Shown: piece after piece, positions 25,139-35,374 of the stretch
Layout of the letters: every line of letters begins with the position of its first letter
How positions within the stretch are numbered: the stretch's first letter is position 1
Assembly (NCBI GenBank): GCA_029863305.1
Contig: JAOTVR010000016.1
Coordinates: 1-56,161 of the forward strand
Reading direction: 5' to 3'
From: Gammaproteobacteria bacterium
GTDB taxonomy: Bacteria; Pseudomonadota; Gammaproteobacteria; Steroidobacterales; Woeseiaceae
DNA length: 56,161 bases
Program-made: the position numbers and the translations under genes
The notes under the pieces: generated by a model
Databases searched by the model: none
The model's input: the letters and a program-made list of their open reading frames with translations, nothing else
What the model was told of the DNA's origin: nothing

Positions 25139-28100
25139 ATGGCTCAACTCCAATTTGCTGCGCGAGCGTTTGGCAACAAACGCTCGATTATCCGACTCGT
25201 CACTCTAGCGCTGTTGCTGTTGGTAGCCGTCTCGGCGCAGGCGCAGGATTGTTCCGATTACCCTGGTGGCTTGCTCGACGGTTTCGCGGGCACCCTTGCC
25301 CCGTCGCAGCTGCAGGTGGACCAGAACTGTGCGGTCAGGAATTATCCGGCGTCCAATCCGATGGGCACCAACTTCAGCTTCTTCACGCAGCCGGGGCAAA
25401 ATCCCGATAGATGGCTCATTATCTTTGACAATGTCGTGCACACGGGGCAGATGTCGTGTAACGCCGTCCTCGAGCACAAGATCTGGTTTACAAATGGCTC
25501 TTCAACCACGATTCAGGACGGCTGTCAGAATCTGTTAATACCCGTCGAGAAAATCGATAAACAGAACCCGGCCGGCCAGAACACGGCCGCCATCGGTGTG
25601 CCGTTTACCTACCGGCTAACCTTGCCCGTGTTATTCGACCCCGGCACGGGTGCGGTGATTAACACGAGCGGGTCGGTCAATCAATTACACGGCGTCACGC
25701 TCTGGGACGATCTCAACGCGACCGGTGCGGATCTCAGTTATCTGAGCCACACGGCATACTGGGAGGACACCGGCGCACAAGTGGCGCATACCTTCTCGAA
25801 CATCGGGGATAACCTGACGTTCGACAACTTCCCGATCATCCCGGCCGGACGGCAAATCATCCTCGAGATCACGGTCGTACTCGACGACACGCCGGCGAAC
25901 GCGCCGGGAACGCAGTTCATCAACACTGCCACTTGGGACTTTGGAAGAATCGTCGACGGCGAGTTTTTCGAGCCGTTGCCGGGCGAGAATGGCATCACGC
26001 AGCCGATGACGATCGTCAGGCCCGACCTGGTGCTGACCAAGACGGGTCCGGCGACACTGAACCTCGGTGAATCCGGTGATTTCACCCTCGACGTACAGAA
26101 CATCGGTAACACCGATGCCTGGAATGCAACGATCCTCGATCGGCTCCCCGACGGCGTCACGGGTGGCATGTGCGACTTCACGCCGACCGTGACAAGCGCC
26201 CGGGTTTTCGCGTCGGATGGTGTCACGCCGGTACCTGGCAAGGGCGCGCTGACTCCGGGCAGCGACTTTACGCTGAATTACAACGCGGCGCCCACCTGCG
26301 AGCTCACCCTGACCATGCTCAGCGCCGCGGCCGCGATCGGCCCGAACGAGCGCCTGATCATCACGTACCAGACCGAACTCGACAGCGATAGCCAGAACAA
26401 TCTAGCGCTGACCAATATCGCGGGTACTACCCAGTGGTTCGATGCCGACATCAATACGCCGCGGCAAACTTACACGCGTTCGCTCACGGATGGCACCGTC
26501 GGCACGCTCGACCACGAGGATGCCCACACTGTCGCGACGGCGCTAACCGGATATTTCTTTGAGAAAAGCGTCGAGAATCTCACCACCGGTGTAAGCCCGG
26601 CGCCGACGGCCACGCCGGGCGACACACTGCGCTATACGTTGCGCCTGCGGACGACCGATACGCCGGTTAACAATGTCACCTTTTATGACGAACTCGATGA
26701 GCTGAACAGCTCACCGGTATTCGTGCCGGGATCGCTGGTGCTGGTTGCCGGCACCATCCCGGCCGGTGCCGACACCAGCGGTACCGACCCGACCGGCGGC
26801 GCGAACGGCACCGGCGTGGTCGAGATCGGGAACCTCAGTGTCCCTGCCGACAGTGAGGTTCTGGTCCAGTTCGATATCACGCTGGCACCGGTTCTGGCCA
26901 ACGGACTCGTCGTCACGAACCAGGCAGACCTGATCGGCAATACGAAGCTCGCCGACAGTGACGACCCGAATATCAACGGCCTGTCCAACCCGAATATCGA
27001 CGGTGACGAAGATCCAACACAGATCACGATCACGTCCACGCCGGCGTTTACGGTCGAGAAAATCTCGACCTACATGACGGGTGATCCCAACGTATTGCTG
27101 GCCGGCGAAACGCTGCGGTACACGATCACGGTCCAGAACATCGGTACGGACAACGCGACCGGCGTCAGTATCTTCGACCAGGTACCGGCCAACACGACAT
27201 ATGTGGCGGGCAGCACGACATTGAATGGCGGTGGGCTCGCCGACAATGCTCAGGGCAATACGCCGCTCGCCGACGGCATACAGGTCAATGCGCCTCAGGA
27301 CAGCACGCCTGGTGTGATGAACGCGGGCGTCGCCAACAATGTTGCGACCATTGCATTTGACGTCGTCGTCGATCCGGCAACGCCGGACGGCACCATTCTT
27401 TCGAATCAGGCATTCCTGAGTGCGTTAAGCCACGGCATTGCCGATCAGCCGTCCGACGATCCGAGCACCGAGATTCCCGATGACCCGACGCGGGACATTG
27501 TCGGCAATTTACCGTTTCTGTTTGCACCCAAGTCCGCAGCCCTGCAGGTCGATGCCGGTTCACCCGGTATCGTCGATCCGGGCGATGTGCTTCGCTACAC
27601 GATTACGATTTACAACAACGGTTCAAGAGACGCGACGACCGTCGAATTGTTCGATAACGTGCCGGCCGACACGACCTATGTCGCCGATACGCTGACGCTG
27701 AATGGCCAGCCTGTGGGCCAGCCGGACGGCGGCGTATTCCCGCTGACCGCGCGGCTTCCGGTCAGCTCCGCCGATTTGACGCCACCGTTGCCGGGCGCAG
27801 GTGCAGGTGTGTTGACGGCGGGCGAGTCTGCGGTCGTGCAGTTTGATTTGCTGGTCGACAACGGGGTTCCGACCGGCACCCTGATCACTAACCAGGCGAC
27901 TGTATACAGCGAAGAACTTCCAAATCTCTTGACCGACGGTGACGGCAATCCGGCGACCGGACCCGAACCGACGGTCGTCGTCGTCGGCGATGTGCAGCAG
28001 CTCTCGATCGTCAAGACGGTGGCCGTGGTTGGCGGTGGCGCCGCCATCGCGGGCGCAACGCTCGAGTACACCGTGACGGTGCAAAACGTCGGCGCCGTGC

Positions 28101-30268
28101 CGGCGCAATACGTCGTCATAACCGACGATCTCGCGGTACCGAATCCCGGCTACCTGAACTATGTCGCCCAGTCGGCCACGATGAACGGGCTGACGAACGG
28201 CATTACGTTCGTCGGGTCGCTGCTGACCGCCGATTACTCGACGGACTATGGTCCGCTGCAACCGGGTGAAACCATTGTCCTGCGTTTCCAGGCAGTCATC
28301 GAACCGAACCTGGCCGCCGGCACGCCGATCACGAACGTGGCGCGAGCCACGTGGAATGATCCGCCGCAATGGTCCGAAGCCCGGATCACAATCCAGGTTG
28401 GCGCGGTGCCGGGCCTCGGTATACTCACTGGCACCGCCTGGCACGATGCGGATTTCGACAACACGCTGGACTCCGGAGAACGTTTACTGGAAGGCTGGAC
28501 CGTAACGCTGTTGCGCGACGGTGATCCGATTCGCACGGCGCCGACCGATGCCAACGGCGTCTTCGCCATGGCCGCGGTGCCGCCCAATTATCTCAGCGGC
28601 CAGGAATATTCCCTGGTATTCAGCGCGCCGGGGGCGGGCGGGCGAACCGCTTTGCTCGGCCAGGCCGACTCGGCATTCACCGACGGCCTGCAGCGCATCG
28701 ATGAAATAGTCGTTCAGGCGGGCGGCATTGTCGAAGATCTGAATCTGCCGATCGATCCGGACGGCGTAATTTACGACTCTATCGCGCGGTCGCCGATCTC
28801 AAACGCCGTCGTCTCGCTCGTCGACGCGCGCAGTGGCGCGCCCGTGCCAAATCTTTGTTTCGACGATCGAGACCAACAGGACCAGGTCACGCTGGCTGAC
28901 GGTTATTACAAGTTCGACATCAATTTCTCGGACCCGGCGTGTCCGAGCGGTGCAAATTACGCGATCCGCGTGGTGCCGCCCGACGCCAGTTACATGGCCG
29001 GCGCTTCCGAATTTATTCCGCCGACATCGGATGAGTCGACACCGCCTTTCAACGTACCGTCATGTCCGGGTTCTGTGAACGATGTGATCCCTGCAACCAA
29101 TCAGTATTGCGAGGTCCAGGTATCAGAGTTCGCACCGGCACCATCGGTCGCTGCACAAAGTGCGGGGACGACGTATCACACGCATCTGACGCTCGATAAC
29201 AGTCAGCTGCCCGGATCAGGTCAGCTTTTCAACAATCACATACCCGTCGATCCGCGCCTCGGCGGTGCCGTATCGGTGACGAAGACGACGCCGATGTTGA
29301 ATGTGTCCCGTGGTCAGATGGTGCCGTATGTCATTACGGTGTCGAATTCCTTTGGCGTCGACCTGCAGGATGTCAGCATCGTCGATCGTTTCCCGCCCGG
29401 GTTCCGTTATGTCGAAGGCTCCGCACGCCTGGACGACGTCAAGACTGAGCCTGTGATTAACGGCCGCGAACTGGCCTGGCCGGGTCTCGCGCTGGCCGTC
29501 GACGGAGGCCGCGAAATCAAGTTGTTGCTGGCCGTCGGCGCCGGCGTCACGGAAGGCGAATTCACGAACCGGGCGCAGGCCGTCAGCTCATTAACGGGCA
29601 CCGCGCTGTCCGCGGAAGCGACCGCAACTGTGCGCCTGGTGCCCGATCCGACGTTTGACTGTACGGATGTGACCGGCAAGGTGTTTAACGACGCCAATCG
29701 GGACGGATATCAGGATCAGGGCGAGGAAGGTTTATCCGGTGTCCGGCTCATAACCGCCCGCGGCCTGGCTGCAACGACGGACACGTACGGTCGCTATCAC
29801 ATTACCTGCGCGATAACACCCAACGAAAGTCGCGGCAGCAATTTTGTGCTGAAGCTCGATGACCGCACGCTGCCGACCGGCTATCGGGGTTCGACCCGGC
29901 CTGTTCAGGTGCAGCGCGCCACGCGCGGTAAAGCGCTAAAAATTAACTTCGGTGCATCGATCCATCGTGTCGTCGCCATAGATATCGCCGATGCCGCATT
30001 CGAACCGGGCACCGTGGAAATGCGTCGTCTCTGGCGACCGCGTATCGAACTCCTGCTAACCGAGCTGAAGAAATCGCCTGCACTGCTGCGACTGTCCTAC
30101 GTCGCCGATATAGAGGACGAATCACTCGTCGAGCATCGCCTGGACAAGCTCAAGGGTGACATCATGCGGTCCTGGCGGGAGCAGGACTGCTGCTACGAAC
30201 TCGTCATCGAGCCGGAAATTTTCTGGCGGCGCGGTGGACCGCCGGACAGAAGCGGGGGTGCGCAGTGA
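25139..30268 (+). CDS. Giant DUF11-repeat surface protein (1709 aa)
   Basis: Exported protein with signal peptide about 1-36 (ALLLLVAVSAQAQ). It contains about six DUF11-type beta-sandwich modules, recognised by repeats such as LVLTKTGPATLNLGESGDF, TVEKISTY, LRYTITVQNIGTDNATGV, FDQVPANTTYV and VSVTKTTPMLNVSRGQMVP. Two SdrD/carboxypeptidase-like modules are also present (GTAWHDADFDNTLDSGE near 1100; GKVFNDANRDGYQDQGEEG near 1520). The last 120 residues are a different, helical, charged domain. No LPxTG or autotransporter end is seen. The next gene, an OmpA/beta-barrel protein, overlaps its stop, so it may be the exporter or anchor. Expression is placed under the GEMM riboswitch. Adhesin or matrix role is inference. 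Confidence 0.87.
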   Translation: MAQLQFAARAFGNKRSIIRLVTLALLLLVAVSAQAQDCSDYPGGLLDGFAGTLAPSQLQVDQNCAVRNYPASNPMGTNFSFFTQPGQNPDRWLIIFDNVVHTGQMSCNAVLEHKIWFTNGSSTTIQDGCQNLLIPVEKIDKQNPAGQNTAAIGVPFTYRLTLPVLFDPGTGAVINTSGSVNQLHGVTLWDDLNATGADLSYLSHTAYWEDTGAQVAHTFSNIGDNLTFDNFPIIPAGRQIILEITVVLDDTPANAPGTQFINTATWDFGRIVDGEFFEPLPGENGITQPMTIVRPDLVLTKTGPATLNLGESGDFTLDVQNIGNTDAWNATILDRLPDGVTGGMCDFTPTVTSARVFASDGVTPVPGKGALTPGSDFTLNYNAAPTCELTLTMLSAAAAIGPNERLIITYQTELDSDSQNNLALTNIAGTTQWFDADINTPRQTYTRSLTDGTVGTLDHEDAHTVATALTGYFFEKSVENLTTGVSPAPTATPGDTLRYTLRLRTTDTPVNNVTFYDELDELNSSPVFVPGSLVLVAGTIPAGADTSGTDPTGGANGTGVVEIGNLSVPADSEVLVQFDITLAPVLANGLVVTNQADLIGNTKLADSDDPNINGLSNPNIDGDEDPTQITITSTPAFTVEKISTYMTGDPNVLLAGETLRYTITVQNIGTDNATGVSIFDQVPANTTYVAGSTTLNGGGLADNAQGNTPLADGIQVNAPQDSTPGVMNAGVANNVATIAFDVVVDPATPDGTILSNQAFLSALSHGIADQPSDDPSTEIPDDPTRDIVGNLPFLFAPKSAALQVDAGSPGIVDPGDVLRYTITIYNNGSRDATTVELFDNVPADTTYVADTLTLNGQPVGQPDGGVFPLTARLPVSSADLTPPLPGAGAGVLTAGESAVVQFDLLVDNGVPTGTLITNQATVYSEELPNLLTDGDGNPATGPEPTVVVVGDVQQLSIVKTVAVVGGGAAIAGATLEYTVTVQNVGAVPAQYVVITDDLAVPNPGYLNYVAQSATMNGLTNGITFVGSLLTADYSTDYGPLQPGETIVLRFQAVIEPNLAAGTPITNVARATWNDPPQWSEARITIQVGAVPGLGILTGTAWHDADFDNTLDSGERLLEGWTVTLLRDGDPIRTAPTDANGVFAMAAVPPNYLSGQEYSLVFSAPGAGGRTALLGQADSAFTDGLQRIDEIVVQAGGIVEDLNLPIDPDGVIYDSIARSPISNAVVSLVDARSGAPVPNLCFDDRDQQDQVTLADGYYKFDINFSDPACPSGANYAIRVVPPDASYMAGASEFIPPTSDESTPPFNVPSCPGSVNDVIPATNQYCEVQVSEFAPAPSVAAQSAGTTYHTHLTLDNSQLPGSGQLFNNHIPVDPRLGGAVSVTKTTPMLNVSRGQMVPYVITVSNSFGVDLQDVSIVDRFPPGFRYVEGSARLDDVKTEPVINGRELAWPGLALAVDGGREIKLLLAVGAGVTEGEFTNRAQAVSSLTGTALSAEATATVRLVPDPTFDCTDVTGKVFNDANRDGYQDQGEEGLSGVRLITARGLAATTDTYGRYHITCAITPNESRGSNFVLKLDDRTLPTGYRGSTRPVQVQRATRGKALKINFGASIHRVVAIDIADAAFEPGTVEMRRLWRPRIELLLTELKKSPALLRLSYVADIEDESLVEHRLDKLKGDIMRSWREQDCCYELVIEPEIFWRRGGPPDRSGGAQ

Positions 30269-33200
30269 TGGCCCGCATGGCGAAGTGGCGATTGCTGCTG
30301 CCGTCTGGCGCAGTACTGTTATCGTTGACAGTGCATGCGCAAGGCGTCGATGAGACGGCAATGGGTAACGCCGTGGAACGGCACCTGCCGGATGACGTGA
30401 CGTTCACGCAATGGGTGCAGGATCCCGAGCGCATGGCCAGCGAGGAAGGTGACCGCATCGATCAGCGCGAGATCGTCGCGAACGATCTGGAGACCGTCAA
30501 ACTCAGCAACCTCGTGCCGCCGATTCACTTCGAGTCCGGCGTCGCCGAGATTCCGGATGAAACGGTGGAGTCGCTGGCCGAAATACTCGAGCGTATGCGC
30601 GATCGCATCAACGTGCGACTGAACTTGATCGGTCATGCGGACAATCAGCCGCTCTCGGACCGGCTCGAAAAGATTTATGGTGATAACGAGGGCTTGTCGC
30701 GCGAACGCGCCGGTCAGGTTGCGGAACATTTTCAAACCGCGCTCGCACTTCCGCCCGAAGCGATTTCCTACGAATGGGCCGGCGACACGCAGCCGATCGC
30801 GTCCAACCTTAACCAGGCAGGCCGCGCGCTGAACCGCCGCGTCGAAATCGAAGTCTGGTACGACGAGGTCGCTGAACGCGTGGCGCTCGAAGAATTCCTC
30901 GTGCCGCACGAAATAAAGCGGGTCAAAGTCTGTCGCATGGAAACTGTCTGCAAGCTGCGTTATGTCGACGGGTATGCAAAACGCGCTCGTGTGCAAAACC
31001 TGATCGCGCCACTTCGTTTCGGGGCAGAAACGATCGAGGTGCCTGGGTCGTTTATCGATCAGGTTCGACAGGGATTCGAAAATCTGCGTGATAAACAGAA
31101 TGTCGTCGTCAAATTTACAGGTTATACGGATGAAACACCGCTTACGGGACGCAACGCGCGGATCTACAGCAACCACGTCGGACTGTCAAAGGCGCGCGCG
31201 CGTCGCGTCGCACTCGCCGTGCAGGAAAATCTGAACCTGGCTTCCGTATCCGTCATCAGTGGCGGGGCCGGTGCGGCGAAGCCGCTGGCTTCCAACCAGA
31301 CCGCACAGGGACGTGCGCTGAATCGGCGCGTCGAGGTCGAGTTCTGGTATGACGATCCGTTGCAGGAATTACCGGACGAGCCGCAGCTCTGTCCCGAATC
31401 CAGCGACGCCGAAATGGTGACCAAGATCTACGACCCACCGTGGGGCACGATCGAGAACATCGAATTCGTTGACGGGAAACCGGTCGTGCCGCAAGGCTAT
31501 ACCGATAAGCTTAAACGCGCGCTGGCCGATATTGCCGACAAGACGAACCCGCGGCTGCGTTTCGCCGGCTATACGAGGAACGAACGCCTGTCACGCAGGA
31601 CTGCCGCTGTTTACGGTGATGACATCGGTTTTTCGGCCTCCCGCGCGCGGCGCGCGATGGAGTCGATTGAGGCTGATATGCAGCTCGATTCGGCACAGCG
31701 CGAATACGAAGGACGCGGTTACGTGCATTCGAAAGACGTCGTCAACGCAGGCTTTACACTGGGTGAAACCTCGCACGTTGCGATTGAAGTCGTCTACGAC
31801 GAGCTGGCCGTACTCGACGATTATGAGGGCGTTGATATCACGCGTCTGACTCGCGAGATTACACCACAGAATCCGCTGGGGCTTAATCTTATGCGTATCA
31901 CCATAGACGGCGTACCCATCGACGATCCGCAACGCAGTTCATCCGACATTCAGCGCTGTACCGACGTTGCCATGCAGACCGCGGACATCCAGTTCGGCTT
32001 CGACAATCTGCGCGCAGCACCAAGGCTCAGTGGCAGCGTCAGCCCGCAACGAGTCGCGGTCTCGCGCATGATTGACCATGAAACGCTGGTCGCTCCGGTA
32101 CAATTCCGGATGTATACGAACTATGCGCATTTCATCGACCGTGCCGAGGTTCGGGTCTTCGACAACGGACAATCGCTGGAAGCAGATCCGCTGGCCGTTA
32201 TTGATATCGAATTGAACGGCGTGGCAAGCTGGCAGCCGCCCGCATTCTGGTTTACAGGACCCGTTAACGAACTCGCTTACGTGATTCGCGCCTACAGCGA
32301 CGACGGCAACTTCGACGAAACCCACCCGCAACCGCTGTGGTTCGTTTACGACTCGGTTGAGAAACCGAAGGACACCGACTCGGAGGATGGCTTCGAACCC
32401 GACCCGGCATTACTTGCCTCGTACGGTGAAAACGGACTGAGTCTGCACAATATCGAGCTGAGCAGCGGAACAGTCGGCGTCCGCGGCACCGGTATTCCGG
32501 CGGATAAAGAAGTGTACGTCGCCGGCCGGCCGGTGCCGGTGGACGGAAACGGCAGTTTCATCGCCGAGGAAATTTTGCCGACGGGCGCGCATACCGTCGA
32601 AGTGGCCCTGGTCGATGAGCAGGGCGGCGGCGAACTCTATCTTCGTGATCTCGAACTCGAAACCAACGACTGGTTCTATGTGGGCATGGCGGACCTGACC
32701 TTGTCGAGCGGCGACTCGAGTGACGCGGCCACCCTGCTCGCGGGCGATAATCCAACACAGGACGTCGATTCGAACGCCGATGGCCGGCTCGCGTTCTTCG
32801 TCAATGGCAAGTTCAGCGATGACTGGAAGCTGACGGCCAGCGCTGATACCCGGGAAGGGTCGCTCGACGATATCTTCAGCAACTTCATGGACAAGTCGCC
32901 CGAATCCCTGTTCCGGCGCCTCGATCCCGATTATTACTATCCGACCTTCGGCGACGACAGCACCGTGACCGAAATGGCGCCGACCATGGGCAAGTTCTTC
33001 GTTCGCCTCAGCGACGATGCCAATTACGGGCAGTGGGGTAATTTCAAAGTCGGGTATATGAATAACGAACTCGCGCAGGTCGACCGCGGTCTGTACGGTG
33101 CAAATCTGCATTATCAGTCCGATGCGGCGACCGACTTCGGCGAGCAACGCTTTGCGGTCGATGGATTCGCGGCGGAGCCGGGCACGGTGCCGAGCCGCGA

Positions 33201-35361
33201 GGAGTTTCGCGGCACTGGCGGGTCACTGTATTTTCTGAATCGCCAGGATATTCTGACGGGCTCCGAACGCGTGCGCATTGAAATACGCGACAAGGCGTCC
33301 GGCATCGTGACCGGCGTCGTCAATCTGACCCCGGTCATCGACTACGACATCGATTACCTGCAGGGTCGCGTCGTACTTACCGAGCCGCTGGCATCGACAG
33401 TCGACGACGACCTGCTGGTGCGCAGCAACGCGCTGAGTGGCGACGTGCCATACCTCGTGGTTCGCTACGAATACACGCCGGGACTGAATGAAATCGACTC
33501 CATGTCACTCGGCGGTCAGGCGCATGTCTGGCTCGGTGATTACGTCAAGCTGGGTGTCACCGCGAATGATAATGACAACGATGTGGGCGACAGTAGCCTG
33601 AACGCCGCCGATGTTACGCTGAGGTACGCTGCGCAATCTTGGTTCAAGGTGCAGCAGGCGCAGAGCGAGGGTCAGGTAGCGGCGACGACGTTTTCTGACG
33701 ACGGGGGTTTCGAGTTCGTCGGTTACGATCCGTTGTCGTTCGTCAATGCCAAGGCTAATGCGAGCCGCGCCGACCTCAGCCTGTCGTCCAAAGAGCTGCT
33801 GAATCTCGGTAACAGTCAACTGACGCTTTACATGCAGGAAGTCGACGCGGGTTACTCGGCGCCGGGACTGACGACCCTGATGGATACCGAGAATTACGGC
33901 GGAACCTTCAATATGCCGATCGCGGAGCGCGCCTCTGTTGGCGCCAAGGTCGACAACCTCACCCAGGAGCAGGGTCTGGAGACGAGCGTCCAGGAATTCA
34001 ACGCCGGTTATCAGCTCAGCTATCACTGGGATGTGGGCCTCGGCTATCGAATGGATGAGCGCATCGACCGGTCGCCGGTTGTCGCGCTGACCCAGGAGCA
34101 GGGTAAACGCGCCGACGCGATTGCGCAGGTCGGCTACGACTCGAAGTCAGACTGGAACGCATACGGCTTCCTGCAGGATACGGTCTCCGTCACCGGTAAT
34201 CGAAGCGAGAATGCCCGCGCCGGCCTGGGGGGTTCATACCTGATGTGGGAACGACTGCGCGTCGACGCCGAGGTTTCGGATGGTGATCTTGGGCGGGGCG
34301 GCCGGGTCGGCACGAATTACATGCACTCCGATAGCACGAGCATGTACATGAATTACTCGCTCGAGAATGAGCGCGACTATTACGGCACGCGCAGCGGACT
34401 CGGCAGTGAAGGCAATCTCGTCGCGGGCGTGAAATCGCGGATTGCCGACAGTACCAGCGTATTTCTGGAAGAGCGCTATCAGCACAACGATGCGATGACG
34501 GGTTTGACGCATGGTACGGGCATCAGTTTCGCCCCGACGCAGAACTGGACGCTTGGCTTCAATACCGACACCGGCACATTGGAAGACACGTTGACGGGCG
34601 CCGAGACAGAACGTGTGGCAGTCGGCACGCAGCTCGGTTTCGCGTCCGAGGCATTTCATTTCTCGAGCGGTGTCGAATACCGCAACGACGAGTCCGAACA
34701 ACCGGATCTTAGCTGGACGAAGAGAACGACGTGGCTGTTCAGAAACAACTTCAAATACCAGATAAACCCCGGATCCCGCTTGCTGGGCAAGCTGAATCAC
34801 TCTTTCAGCGAGAGTTCGCTCGGGACTTTTTACGATGGCGGTTACACGGAAGCGGTGTTCGGTTACGCACTCCGGCCGGTACACAACGATCGCCTGAATA
34901 TGCTGACCAAATACACGTATTTTTATAATGTGCCGACCAGCGATCAGATAACGCTGCAGAATATCGCCGCTGAATTTATACAGAAAAGTCACATTGCCGC
35001 TGTCGATGTCACCTATGACCTGACGCCAAAATTCTCAATTGGCGGCAAGTACGCCTATCGGCTCGGCCAGGTGAGCCTCGATCGCGAGAATGAAGAATTC
35101 CACGATAACGATGCGAGCCTGTACATCATCCGCGGCGATTACCGGTTTCGAAAGAACTGGGAGCTGCTGCTCGAAGGCCGGTTACTGGACATGTCGGATC
35201 TGAACGAGCGACGCGCTGGCGCACTGGCCACGATCTCGCGTTATTTTGGCGACCACGTAAAAGTCGGGCTCGGCTACAACTTCACGGATTTCTCCGATGA
35301 CCTTACGGATCTGAGTTTCGATCACCACGGCGTGTTCCTCAATCTGACCGGAACGATGTAG
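30268..35361 (+). CDS. Giant OmpA-domain plus outer-membrane beta-barrel protein (1697 aa)
   Basis: Signal peptide about 1-24. Three OmpA-like peptidoglycan-binding domains follow (about 75-200, 235-360, 375-505). The first two each end in GRALNRRVE(I/V)E(V/F)WYD and carry the LSxxRAxxV helix. After an Ig-like linker (about 590-790), the C-terminal ~900 residues are alternating aromatic/polar strands (e.g. FSDDWKLTASADTREG, DYDIDYLQGRVVLTEPL, VGLGYNFTDFSDDLTDLS) typical of a large outer-membrane barrel. The barrel end is HHGVFLNLTGTM rather than a terminal Phe. Start ATG 30268 overlaps the upstream TGA. Probably the outer-membrane partner of the DUF11 protein; secretion or anchoring is inference. 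Confidence 0.86.
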   Translation: MARMAKWRLLLPSGAVLLSLTVHAQGVDETAMGNAVERHLPDDVTFTQWVQDPERMASEEGDRIDQREIVANDLETVKLSNLVPPIHFESGVAEIPDETVESLAEILERMRDRINVRLNLIGHADNQPLSDRLEKIYGDNEGLSRERAGQVAEHFQTALALPPEAISYEWAGDTQPIASNLNQAGRALNRRVEIEVWYDEVAERVALEEFLVPHEIKRVKVCRMETVCKLRYVDGYAKRARVQNLIAPLRFGAETIEVPGSFIDQVRQGFENLRDKQNVVVKFTGYTDETPLTGRNARIYSNHVGLSKARARRVALAVQENLNLASVSVISGGAGAAKPLASNQTAQGRALNRRVEVEFWYDDPLQELPDEPQLCPESSDAEMVTKIYDPPWGTIENIEFVDGKPVVPQGYTDKLKRALADIADKTNPRLRFAGYTRNERLSRRTAAVYGDDIGFSASRARRAMESIEADMQLDSAQREYEGRGYVHSKDVVNAGFTLGETSHVAIEVVYDELAVLDDYEGVDITRLTREITPQNPLGLNLMRITIDGVPIDDPQRSSSDIQRCTDVAMQTADIQFGFDNLRAAPRLSGSVSPQRVAVSRMIDHETLVAPVQFRMYTNYAHFIDRAEVRVFDNGQSLEADPLAVIDIELNGVASWQPPAFWFTGPVNELAYVIRAYSDDGNFDETHPQPLWFVYDSVEKPKDTDSEDGFEPDPALLASYGENGLSLHNIELSSGTVGVRGTGIPADKEVYVAGRPVPVDGNGSFIAEEILPTGAHTVEVALVDEQGGGELYLRDLELETNDWFYVGMADLTLSSGDSSDAATLLAGDNPTQDVDSNADGRLAFFVNGKFSDDWKLTASADTREGSLDDIFSNFMDKSPESLFRRLDPDYYYPTFGDDSTVTEMAPTMGKFFVRLSDDANYGQWGNFKVGYMNNELAQVDRGLYGANLHYQSDAATDFGEQRFAVDGFAAEPGTVPSREEFRGTGGSLYFLNRQDILTGSERVRIEIRDKASGIVTGVVNLTPVIDYDIDYLQGRVVLTEPLASTVDDDLLVRSNALSGDVPYLVVRYEYTPGLNEIDSMSLGGQAHVWLGDYVKLGVTANDNDNDVGDSSLNAADVTLRYAAQSWFKVQQAQSEGQVAATTFSDDGGFEFVGYDPLSFVNAKANASRADLSLSSKELLNLGNSQLTLYMQEVDAGYSAPGLTTLMDTENYGGTFNMPIAERASVGAKVDNLTQEQGLETSVQEFNAGYQLSYHWDVGLGYRMDERIDRSPVVALTQEQGKRADAIAQVGYDSKSDWNAYGFLQDTVSVTGNRSENARAGLGGSYLMWERLRVDAEVSDGDLGRGGRVGTNYMHSDSTSMYMNYSLENERDYYGTRSGLGSEGNLVAGVKSRIADSTSVFLEERYQHNDAMTGLTHGTGISFAPTQNWTLGFNTDTGTLEDTLTGAETERVAVGTQLGFASEAFHFSSGVEYRNDESEQPDLSWTKRTTWLFRNNFKYQINPGSRLLGKLNHSFSESSLGTFYDGGYTEAVFGYALRPVHNDRLNMLTKYTYFYNVPTSDQITLQNIAAEFIQKSHIAAVDVTYDLTPKFSIGGKYAYRLGQVSLDRENEEFHDNDASLYIIRGDYRFRKNWELLLEGRLLDMSDLNERRAGALATISRYFGDHVKVGLGYNFTDFSDDLTDLSFDHHGVFLNLTGTM

Positions 35362-35374
35362 TTGGAGTCGGCCG

